Below are positions 9,801-20,800 of a stretch of 39,629 nucleotides of DNA, piece after piece. This DNA comes from Pelargonium nanum (Eukaryota > Streptophyta > Magnoliopsida > Geraniales > Geraniaceae): contig JAYMTF010000331.1 in the NCBI GenBank assembly GCA_036897485.1, positions 1-39,629 on the forward strand, written 5' to 3'. Under the pieces are notes generated by a model, which was not told the origin of the DNA, ran no database searches, and was given only the letters and a program-made list of their open reading frames with translations. The position numbers were made by a program, and so were the translations under genes. Position 1 is the first letter of the stretch. The number at the start of each line of letters is the position of its first letter.

Positions 9801-11903
9801 TTACATGCAACATGAAAGTTTCCTTGTTTTCCTTATCAGTTTATAATTAATTTTCAATTTATTATCAACGCAGAATTTCTAGTATTCTGGTTTGCTGTGA
9901 TTGTACAGATAACATAACCTTTTGAGCGTGTCATTGAATTGATGGCAATCCAATATCAGGAGACAAGTAAGGATGAACTGACAATGGTAAACATCACCTG
10001 CAGATTTTTCTTTGTTAGAGCGGGAATGATGGGATGGTTACTTATCAATCTATCAATTCTAGCCAAAAGTGCTCAAGAAGGGACCCTGAGCACATCTATG
10101 ATCTTATATCAGCTATTCTGCACGGTAATTGAGCAACGCTAAGCAACACCCTCTCCCTTTCTCTACACTTCCTATGTAAATGCTGAATATTCTCCCTTTT
10201 TTGTCTATACCTTATCCCAGTTATATATCCTCGACTACTTTGTCCACGAAGAGTATATGACTTCCACGTAAGTACCTTTTCGTATGACTTTTTGTTTGGT
10301 CACTATTGTATGACTTGTTTATGTATCCAACCCTTTTGTACATGTTTTCCACAGATGGGACATAATTGCTGAAAGATTGGGTTTCATGTTGGTATTTGGA
10401 GATCTAGTGTGGATTCCTTTCACATTTAGCATTCAGGCAAGTAATCATAAACTGAAGATTAAATAAAAAAACTTTTTTTTTTAATTTACGCAGAACTGGT
10501 GTTCACATATGTGATTGCACTAGTAATATACACCATGTCCGTTGTGAAAAGAACTGCAAAAAGTGAAAGACGTGATTCCAATTTTTTTGCTATTTCTGAT
10601 CACACTATTGCATTTCCGTAAAATAAAATAAAAAACTATATAACTAATTACAATTCTAGCTTTGCTTTGTGTTTAGTATTGATGTAGCATATATCAATTT
10701 CACTCTATTTTTCAATAGGGTTGGTGGCTTTTGAGCAACAAGGTGGAGCTAACGACTGCTGCTGTCATAGCAAATTGCCTTGTTTTTTTGATTGGGTAAT
10801 GTTTACATCAATGAGTTGGCACTTGGTTCAGATATGAAAGCATTTGCTAATAATGTTGTACTAATTACTCTAGGCAGGTATATAGTGTTTCGAGGAGCTA
10901 ATAAGCAAAAGCATGACTTCAAAAAGAATCCCAAAGCACCAATATGGGGTCTTCCTCCAAAAGTTATTGGAGGGAAATTGCTTGCTTCTGGTTATTGGTA
11001 AGTTTTCTTAATCATTTGTTCTCATAAGTCATAATCACCAATAAATTTAAGCAGAGTCTCGAAAAGGAAGACTCGAACGTAAAAATACATAGACCTGGCG
11101 TCAATGGAGTGAAAATGCTTATGGGTTGCAGTCATATGTGTGACTGATTATATTTATTCAATATGAGACTTTATCACTCACATCAACACTCCTCCAGACA
11201 TGCGAGTCTCATATTTTTTTAACCGGTAGGCTCGACACATGCACAATCGGGAGCCTTTCACAAGTTCGAGTCTCGTTGCTTGCCACACTAATTAAAAAAT
11301 TAAATTTCAGCACAAGGCAAGAAGAAAGACATGTGCATGGGTGCTTGGGCCCACGTGTAAAGCGATAATGAGCTTGCACGCGAGAGGGCGTGTTAGAGTA
11401 TAAAATTAAATAGAGCCTTCAACTCTGGGCTTAAGTTTTTAGTTGAGTTGTTCCTCATCATTCATCACTAGTTCTCAAATTGACTTCAGCTTAGCAATTT
11501 TTTATTTTAATTTTAATCTTTTGGATGCTGATATGGTCCGTACAGACATGTTCATGATTTCTGACATATTGTTTGTTTGGTTGAAGGGGAATTGCGAGGC
11601 ACTGTAACTACCTCGGGGACTTGTTGCTAGCACTGTCTTTCAGTTTACCTTGTGGGATAATGTAATATCCCAATTTCTTCACACCAGTTGCTTTTATAGA
11701 TATGTTTCGCTATCGAACAGTTCCAATCTGACACGTTATCTTTCTGCAGTTCTCCAATCCCGTACTTCTATCCAATTTATCTTCTTATTCTGCTTGTCTG
11801 GAGAGAAAGACGGGACGAAGCTCGCTGCGCACAGAAGTACAAAGAAGTGTGGGCAGCATATTGTAAACTCGTTCCATGGAGAATATTGCCATATGTTTAT
11901 TAG
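6899..11903 (+). CDS. FK: Delta(14)-sterol reductase, complete
   Basis: NADPH-dependent C14 reduction of the delta-8,14 sterol made by CYP51, a multi-pass ER membrane enzyme of phytosterol synthesis. Thirteen exons: 6899-6946, 7037-7154, 7240-7310, 8126-8182, 8524-8615, 9256-9303, 10004-10124, 10221-10267, 10355-10436, 10719-10795, 10878-10997, 11587-11661, 11750-11903. These sum to 1110 nt, 369 residues, the same length as Arabidopsis FACKEL. All phases agree. Motifs include [14 protein letters not shown] at about 132-145, LDYFVHEEY at about 188-196, and the ERG4/ERG24 sterol reductase signature [15 protein letters not shown] at about 291-305. The protein ends RILPYVY. Several hydrophobic stretches fit transmembrane helices. 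The intron after 10436 has a GC donor. Identity is secure; the symbol is by family. Confidence 0.97.
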
Positions 11904-14900
11904 CCGACAAGCTTCACATTCGTTAGTCGGAACCAGAACCTCCATGAGATTTTATGCGAAGAAACCTCCTTTAAATCTAGTTTGTAGCATACACTAGATT
12001 TTATCTAGATGGTTATCTATTGTGGGCCCATTTTGATGTAATTGTGTAGCATATTATTTCTAGGAAACAATTTGCTCCATTTGATTGGTGAGAGAGGTTT
12101 GTCAATTACTTGTGCTTGGTTTTGTACTTGAAATCTTATCAAATGCACAGAGACAATGAGGAGTAAAATGGAAGAAATGGTGGGTCCTTTTTGGTAAATC
12201 ATTGCTTGTTTGTCTATGCTTTCTTGTTACAGTGGCTCAGAAAAAAGATGGGGATGGCTTGTCTCTTTTTTCATGCTTTCTGGCCCAATTCTGCAATGCA
12301 TGCATTATTATGTCAGTAAAGAATGGTGAAAGTATATTCTCAACTCACACAAGCTTTTTGTGTGGAGATGGAATGGTGTAGTTTTGGTGAGAAGCATGTG
12401 GATTGTGGTGTTTAAAGGCACCATCTTTCACACACCTTTTATAGGTTATGAAGTTGTGAATGTAATGGATGGTAGGCAAGTGAAACATGAAGGATGTTTA
12501 GATAGTATATGGTACTACCTAGCATTCAACTAACACATTTGGTTTAGTTACATATATTTTACATGTACAACAAAATCTACCCAACATGGGACTGATGAGT
12601 GTCGTGGTCTGTTAAATACTACTTTTTTTCTTTTTTCTGTTGTACTTTTTTTGACACACTGACATATGTTTATAATTGTCAGACAAAAGTGTTGCTAACT
12701 ACCAATTAGTACATGCAAGTGTCCAAAATACAGGTGTATTTGGGACACATGCATCAGTACATTCCCTAATAATAATGTCAATGTTTTTTCGTGTTGATTG
12801 AATCATCATTGTCAAAGAAAAGTAGAATTTGATGACTCATGAATACTTATGACATTCATGTTGGATTGATGTAAACAAGAATGAATGAGCATTATTATTT
12901 TTTCAAATTGATACAATTTATCACATTCTTTTGGAAAAAAATCGTTAACGACAGTCGTGTCAGACGTCTAATTCTCTGCTTTTCTTGCACCCAAAGTGAA
13001 AATTACATTCTTTTTAGTGATATAGTGTGACATGGACCATAACCACACCCCTTCTTGTTTAGACTTTTGAGTATGGAAAAAACATACAGAGTGACTATCA
13101 TGTGGATGATGCCTCCATTGATGCATTGCCCATAATGGGGAATGGTTCTCATGACATGGCCATGGAGAGAAGAGCTTTGATGGTGAAGCATCTTCTAGTT
13201 GTGGACTATTTTTATATTTGTTGGTTAAATGCATCTTTTTGGATGGTGAAGAAACAGAAACAGTATCTGTCAAGCAAGTACCAAGTAGTAGCTGTGTTTG
13301 ATTACTTTCCCTTTTTCCCATGAGTTTTTGTTTTCTTTAATAATAAAAAAAAACCACCATGGTTCATGCATTCATTGTCATCTTTATCCTCTTTTGTTTT
13401 ATGATTATTCAAAACAATAATGTGATAATTCAGTATATATTAGAGTGTTATAAGAGTCTCAACGTTGATAAATCTAACGTTTTGCATTAATAATTCATTA
13501 ATATTATTAGTTTAAACTTATTTTTAAACCACTCAAAATAAATCCACACAACATTTTGTTATGAAAAATCGTGCAGATTTGTGATAATTTTCATGTAATC
13601 AGATCTAGATCATAAACTTTTTTGAACCTAAACCAGGTCTCAAAGACAATAATAGCATATTTTTCAAATGTAAATTGAACTGAACTCAAAATCTCAGCAA
13701 ATAGTCGTTGGTGAGTTCACATATATCTATTACATGGCGAAGTCCTCAGCTATTATTACAAATAAAGTAATAAGTTAGCATAGTTCAAAAATTAATAATA
13801 ATAAGTTAAGCGAGTTGGATATCTATTAACACATAATCATAAAATTACAAAAGTGAACATACCACAACTCAACCTTCTAATTTTTCTCAAAATAGAAATA
13901 AAAAATTTCCTTTAAAATTGACAAAGTATATCTCAGATATCCCAAAATAATATGCAAGTATGTTATTATACCAAGTTTCTGTGTCAGACAAGACATGATT
14001 GTAAATGTTTGGGGCATCAATTTTGATTTGACATTGGACCTACTTTCAAGAAACATAATATTTTACACATTCATATAAAAAAGAGGGAATCATGTAGTAT
14101 CGACAAGATGACACTAACTAAAATATTAAATTTGTCAATGATAGGTTTATAATATAGATAGCTCACAATTTTCATAGCTGCTCTTTATTTTTCAAGATGA
14201 TGATAACTAAAATCTTAAAAATATTTGGAATTATAACATTATGTTAAAGAGTAAACAAAATGAAAATGTAACAATATTTTAAATAACAAAAAAAATACTA
14301 CTGTCTTTCATCAAAAGAAAAAAAATTATATATATATATATACATACATACATATATTAACGGGGATTCTAAGAAAACACTTCATACGTTTAAAATAAGT
14401 GTGATCCTTCTTATTTTAAAATAATTAAAGAGGGTTTAGTTAGTTATGTATGTTATTTATTTATCATCATGAACATGTATTCTATCAAATAGAATAGATA
14501 AAAAAAATTATCAAATTATTAATAATTCATATATAACTAAATTTTTTAAAATTAAAATTAAGAATGAAACAAAAATTCACTTTTAAACGATGCAGATGTA
14601 AATGCAATTGTATCACGTGCCATCGTGACAAAACCTCGTACCTATAAACATTGTTTAGGACAATGCACGACAAACACCCAACAACTAATTACGAGTGGCG
14701 TAAAAATATCTTAAAACTCAACCTCAATGCACACTGAAGTTAAAGATCGAAAAGAATCCTATCAACCATCTTTCAAAATATAAAATAAAAAATCAAAGGC
14801 GCACGATTTGTGCATCATAAGTCCAGTTCTTTAGGTAGAGACACCAGATCAAGCTAAGGCTGCTAAGTACCCAAACTGTCACGAAACCGAGGATTTTCAC

Positions 14901-14950
14901 TTTTATCTATTTAGAGCCGACCGTTAATTTAAACTCCCACCTAACGAAAT
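11904..14950. other. Spacer downstream of the sterol reductase
   Basis: The first 150-200 bp are probably the 3'UTR of the sterol reductase. From 12.6 kb onward it is mostly AT-rich with many stops. Around 12968-13323 both strands happen to be open for 73-117 codons, but neither translation resembles a known family. A simple-sequence tract of TA and CATA units lies at about 14326-14355. No gene is supported. Confidence 0.55.
14326..14356. repeat. TA/CATA microsatellite
   Basis: An uninterrupted run of TA dinucleotides passes into three CATA tetranucleotide units and then AT. It lies in gene-free DNA. Confidence 0.85.
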
Positions 14951-15477
14951 TAATTAAGAGGCAAAGATGAGCAGTGCTACGCTTACACGGGCTTTGATGC
15001 AAAACCCAACGTTACAAGGACGTTGCCGAAGCTGCACGTCAGATTTTGCTAAAAACAAGCCAATGGGAGAGGAGCAGCAAAAGGGCAGTGAGTGCGACAC
15101 GTCGTGCACTAGTGTGCTACGAGGGGTGGCTTTATCGGGGTCCTTGAAACAGAACGGTGAGAAAGCGCCAAAAGAGGAAAGATAAGATTCTGATTAGGGT
15201 CGAGAGAGTCGCAAGCGGTGGAGACCGACAAATCAGTACGGTCTGCTGTGATGGAGAGAAACAAGAAAAGCTGATGGGAGGGTTTTAGATTCGTGTTCAG
15301 CGGTTAGTGACTGACTGAATGAACCTATAGCATTAGATCCGCTCATGTGCTGTTTGTTCACATCATTTTTATTTTAAGAAATTCAATTATTTTGGAGTGA
15401 TCAACTCCTAGAGATTTATATATTAAAAAAAATCCTAGATTTATATATCACTTACCGAGTATAATTAGAATGTGGAA

Positions 15478-15756
15478 TATTGAGTATTTTCTTATCAGCA
15501 AGCGGTACTTTTTATTTATTCAACTTGAAGATTCAAATAAAAGTACATAAGAAAAGCTACTGACAACCTCCACCCTGACACAAAAGAGGGTCAGAAACCC
15601 AAGCACTAAAATGAAAAGTAATACAAAATGAGCAATCAATACAAGAAACTTATGACGGACAAAAGCTCTTAAATGAAAGATGGTCTCCAAAAGCCTATCA
15701 ATAATCCGAAGCTGCTCAATGACAGCGATTCTGGCCGCGGAGCAGGTATTGAGTAT
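15478..15756 (-). mobile_element. Retroposed fragment with 10-bp target duplication
   Basis: The 10-mer tattgagtat is found at 15478-15487 and 15747-15756 and brackets about 259 bp. On the minus strand the bracketed sequence ends with AATAAATAAAAAG and then GATAAGAAAA against the left repeat, that is, a polyadenylation signal and a short A-rich tail. This fits a 5'-truncated LINE-type insertion. It is about 2.1 kb upstream of the DNA glycosylase start codon. Confidence 0.6.
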
Positions 15757-16264
15757 ATGATTATTGTTAATGAATACTAAAGTTTAGGAATGATATCATA
15801 TTAAAAGAATATATATTACGTGTTTATTTTTCATTAAAAAATTAATTATGTATGGATAGATAGATAAATTTTAATCATTTAAATTTTCTACACTTAATAT
15901 ACATCTAATATATAATGAACAAATCATAAACAATATCTATGGCTTAAATGATTTATAATCAGTTGAATTTACTACACTAAATGCACAGAAGTATGTACAG
16001 AAATATACTACTTATTCTTTGTTCATACTTTTTAATAAATACTTGGTACCCTGGGAGCAATATCGGGTGTGGAAGAGCTATATAAGGTGAGAGCTATCTT
16101 CCATTTTATAGCTCGATCTGACAGGCCTCTCAATTCTATTTTTTAGATATATATACATAAAAAGGAATTTAATTTTTTATTTTATATTAAACCATAAGGA
16201 TATTTTTTTAAAATCGAATAAAAGATATAATTTTCCTCTATTATCTTTGTACGAAATTTGAAAT
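15757..16264. other. AT-rich spacer upstream of the DNA glycosylase gene
   Basis: No ORF, RNA gene or clear repeat is seen between the two retroposed scars. The sequence is AT-rich throughout. Confidence 0.5.
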
Positions 16265-16306
16265 AATTTCTGATATTCTTCAAAAAAAAAAAAAAAATTT
16301 CTGATA
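16265..16306 (+). mobile_element. Minimal retroposition scar: poly(A) between 11-bp direct repeats
   Basis: The 11-mer aatttctgata occurs at 16265-16275 and 16296-16306. Between them are only ttcttc and a run of about 16 A. A target duplication enclosing a few bases plus a poly(A) tail is what an almost fully 5'-truncated LINE or SINE insertion would leave. The tail's last A bases merge with the second repeat. Confidence 0.55.
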
Positions 16307-16794
16307 AGACTACTGACAGTTAAAACGGTTGGCATATTTAGCCTATAAAAAAGTAAACTTTATTAATAGTTCTGACAAATGATGACTGAACTTACTTTCT
16401 TCTTTTCTTTTAAAAAAGTTTCAAAATTAGCACCGAAGTTTGTGCCTCGTGTCAGAATTAGAAAGTGCAAGACGAGAACTTCAGGTATAATAAAAACTAG
16501 TTTACATTCCGTGCATTGCGCGAGTAATAAAAAATTATAACGACAAAAAGTTATAACGAGAAATATCATTTTTAATATCACCCATATATATCATAACATC
16601 ACTCTGGAAGAACAACTCATACAAAACAAATTACCATATGAATTTTAACGTTGAAATTAACGTGGTCTAATCAAAGTGTATTTACCAGTTATTAGTGCAG
16701 ATACAGAGAATCAGTCCCAATTAGCAAATGAAAAGCAGTAATTCTTGCTACCAAATCCAACCAACCCCATTAACATCACAGACCTCATAAATAG

Positions 16795-17290
16795 AAAAGC
16801 GTGCACCAGTGTAGCACTAAAGAGGGGACCACTAACGGCTCCGTCAAGACTTGGAACTTGACGACTAACGGTGCACAGATGGCGTCCGTAACAAACCCTA
16901 ATATAGACAATCAACACTCTCTCACGTGCCAAGTGTCAGGGTTGTGTTGCCACGTAAGCCTCAATTGGCTTCCAGTTAGTCACGTGTTTGAGTTCTGTTT
17001 CGACGCTTCACACGCCGAGGTCATCGCAGGACCTAAATGTCCCATAATGCCCATGTACACGCTAACTATTAACCAGGTAGATATGAAATATTAATATCCT
17101 CCTACTTATTTAATAAATATATTAATGACAAATGTAAAATTAATTACTGTCTCAAAAATATATTATTTTTGTATTAAGTAGAAGTTGTGTACATGAAAGG
17201 AGTTACTATCATCTCTACGTTCATTTTCTTTCTTGTTTTCTCTCAATCTGGCTATTTTTCGGTCGCCTGAAACAGATCTCCGACATTGAC
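16795..17290 (+). promoter_or_regulatory. Promoter-proximal region of the DNA glycosylase gene with G-boxes
   Basis: Base composition turns more GC-rich here. CACGTG G-boxes lie at 16923-16928 and 16981-16986, and another ACGT core (cacgtaag) at 16951. A CT-rich stretch follows at about 17210-17250, typical of plant transcription starts. G-boxes bind bZIP and bHLH factors, including ABA and light regulators. Transcription probably starts near 17.2 kb, with a leader intron before the coding start, because ttttgcaattcag at about 17793-17805 looks like a splice acceptor. Confidence 0.45.
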
Positions 17291-17883
17291 TTAAATACTG
17301 CGGTAATATAGAAGCCTTCTAGAGTTTTTTTCTTTTTTATTTCTTTTTCTTTTGGCTAAATCTTTTTCTGTATTTATATCTATTTATTTTTTTTTATTTT
17401 GGTATAGCTAACAGAGAGATTTAAGTGGCATTATCTGTGGAGGTTATTTGAGAAAATTTGTGGGGTTTTCTGTTTTGGCTGAGTAATCTATCTGTTCCAC
17501 CCATCAAACCTAGATTGGGATTGGATATGGATCCAACCCTTGTGTTTTATCACAATTCCCAGTTTGATTATCATGGAGTGATCTGCTAGTGACCAGCTTG
17601 GAAAAGTAGGTCTGAGTGATCTCAATTTGGCTACAAAATGGTTCAATTTTTCCCATCTCTTGTTCTTCCTGGAAAGAAAAAATGGGGTTTTTTCTGTTTT
17701 TATGCTTCTCTCTGAGTTTCATGAGAAACTGCCAATTTATTATTGTTTTCTCTATGATCTCATGAAATGAGGCAGATACTATAAGCTTAGGTTTTGCAAT
17801 TCAGGTGTGGGAGTGGAAGCTGGAGATCTCAGTGAAAGTGGAGCAGAAGATCGGTTCGTTACCGGAGTGAATTAAATCTAGGA

Positions 17884-20800
17884 ATGGAGGGGAGATCAAA
17901 CGGAGGAAGTTTTCAGTTTGATGGTTCGTGGGCTCCCCTAACACCTTACAAGACCGTTTTTTCGAGCACGCAACCAATCCATGCAGAAATGATGCAACAA
18001 AGCCAGCAAAATCAAGTAGATTGGTTGGGAATAGAGAGAAACTCACCTGGTTTTGCTGAAATTAATGGGGAGATGTCAACGAGCGAGGTTGTTGATTTCG
18101 GAGCAGCTTCAACGGGAAAAGGGAGAATTGTGTTTCCCAGTGACACACTCGGGATGTCAATAGATTCTTCACTGGGTGCCGTGAACCATTGGTCGATGCC
18201 CTTTGCCGATCTTTTGGCTCTAGCAGATGCTGCTTCTACAGCAGAAAGGAATCCAATTCCAGGGCACTCTCGCATCTCCATTCCAAATGATCACATTGGT
18301 TCTCAGGCAGCGTCCAGCTCTGCCAGTACGTTGCTATCAGCTAACTATTTTGGTCTTGGATCGAATCTTCAGCTTAATGGTAACTGCACAGCAGAAAACA
18401 GTGAGTAGTACTCAAATTGATTTACATTCCTCATCATATTGATGTGAGTGCTTAGACTCATGCAATAGTGAAATAGTGAAATATTTAGGGCATTTTGGTT
18501 AGTGAAACAATCGTGTTTTATGTTCTTATTTTTAGGAAATACAATGTGTAAATGTGCTTAACTGGTTAAAAATAATGCAGTTATGCACACCTTTGGCTTA
18601 GTTATTTAACAAAAACAATTATCATGATCAAATATGTAATGAATTTTCTGAGCTTTAATTGATATTTCAGAATAAAAATATTCAGATACTGGTAAAGAAT
18701 AACACAGGCAAAACATTACCATGGATCACCAGCAACATGAGAAATCGAGGCTACCTTGTTTATCTCAATCCCTTGCAATTTGTACTTGCTCCTCACAATT
18801 TTAGTTGTCTGTATCCCTCCATTGAATATACCAAATTGCCATTACTTTCTGTCTGAACATTTGAGAAATGAAAACATATTTGCATAAATCAATAATATTC
18901 ATTGAAATCATTTATTTGTAATAGTTTCAATAGTATTGCGGATATAATTTTTTGCTATCACTTACCAATTAATTTGAATTTCAACAATGATATTCTACAG
19001 ATGGTCTTCCTGATCCTCACCATCACCTATATGATCTCAATTTCCCGCCTGCTGGAATGGGCAGTGCAGCCTGTGGCATGACCATCCACCAGTTTGCACC
19101 CGTGACACCAGAAAAAGTTGGGATGGAAGAAATCGATCAGGTTTCTGAAATACAGAATTTGCTTCTGTGTGAGGAAGAAAATCTGGTAAGAAATGAGAAA
19201 GAAGGTGCTGCAATGACGGTTGATGCTAACATGCTACAAGGACCCTCACAGCAAGTTACTGATTCATCAGTTCTTGTAATTTCTTCACCATCGAAAGATA
19301 ATCACAACTCTGAGGGAGGCATCCAAAAGATTGACCTGAACAAAACACCACAGCAGAAACCAAGAAGGAGAAAGCACAGACCAAAAGTGGTTAGAGAAGA
19401 CAAACCTAAGGCAGCTCCAAAATCTGTAACCCCAAAAACTGCAAGTTCCAAGGATAACCCAACAGGTAAGAGAAAGTATGTCCGTAAAAAGGGAGTCGAC
19501 AAGCCGACAACTCCCCTGGCAGAAGCAAGTGATGATCCTGCTGATCCAGATGCACTTAAGCCTGCCAAGAATTCGTGTAGACGGGCCTTGAAATTTAGCG
19601 TACAAGAAAAATGGGAATGTGAAAGCTCTACTCAGAGAACAGCTTCTGATTTGGATTTAGATTTAAGGGCACAAGACTTCTGTACTGGAGGGGTTCAGTC
19701 AAAATCAAGTGTACAGACCAGCCAAGGAATTGAGTTGATGGTAGAAAGTACGGAAGCAGGCATTGCATGCAATCTCACCTGTTCAGAGAATCAAGTAATA
19801 AATGAGTGTTTATCACTGCCTGAAGGACAAGTGTCAAGCACAACGTTCCAGAATAAGACAAATATGGTGCAAGAGATTCTGGATGTAAGAGAGAAAGATC
19901 AAGTGACAGTTCTTGATAAACAGATAGACAATGCAAAAACCATGTTGAAGAACAACACTCGGTCAACTCAAAGAAGTCCAAATGATTCCACCAGCGGCAC
20001 CAGTGCAGTTCTAATTACTGAAGAAGTACAAACAAGGAGATCAAAGAGGAAATATTCCCGGGTGATAAAACAAGCAAGCAACACAAATACGAATGGGGCT
20101 CATTATAACAATTTACAGGCATATGCACAGTGGCTGCACTTCCCCAATATCTTCAAGAAAAAGAGGTCCGAAAAGGGGCAAAATTCAGTCACATCTACCA
20201 CATCATCTTGTTTGACTGAACTGAAGAATGCAATGCACCCGCCTACACCATGTTGTCGTAATGATGCCAAAGCATATCCTTTTGCACCAAAAGCAAACTA
20301 CTGGAATCCTAACCCTCATCTTGCCACTACTAGAGTTCCAGCTATGCTAGCAGAATCAGAAAGAGAAGTTCTTGAGGCTAAAAGGCAAACAATAGATTAC
20401 CTCCTAGCTTCCACCCAGCAAGAGAGGTTAACTAAAAAGAGATCCAAAGTCCCCACTCGGGTCCGTGACTTGGCATCATTAAATAGATTTGCAGAGTGTC
20501 AAATGCTAATGACTTCCTCTGCCAAACAAGGGCCAGTTGGTGGTGATACACGGAGAGTTACAAATTCACAGCAGCCACATTCATGCATAGAAGCCCTTGT
20601 TGCAGATATGCAGCCTACAATGGCAAAAAAGAAGCGAAGTAAGAAGATATACTCCGTAACCAGTACAAACGAAATGCAGTTGCACCAACAAATTGTCTTA
20701 TATAAACACCATCATTCCTTTGCCAAGTCATCAGGTACCAAAAGCAAAACCTCAAGCTTTTTTTTCTTTCAGAAACTTATTTCAGCTAGAGCATTTTAAC

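Noticed and set aside
11210..11290. tRNA-like box B (agttcgagtctcg) suggesting a SINE in a sterol reductase intron
   Set aside because: No convincing box A at the right distance, no cloverleaf, and no flanking duplication or A-tail found.
12968..13323. Overlapping open frames on both strands (117 codons minus, 73 and 62 codons elsewhere)
   Set aside because: Neither translation has recognisable domains or composition bias, and there is no convincing promoter, splice or polyadenylation context. I compared the region with microRNA sequences I remember and found no match.
14967..15185. 72-codon plus-strand ORF in a GC-richer island
   Set aside because: No similarity to a known family. The stretch looks more like regulatory or decayed DNA upstream of the demethylase gene.
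19285..19605. Long antisense frames opposite the demethylase exons
   Set aside because: They are shadows of a strongly supported coding exon on the plus strand.
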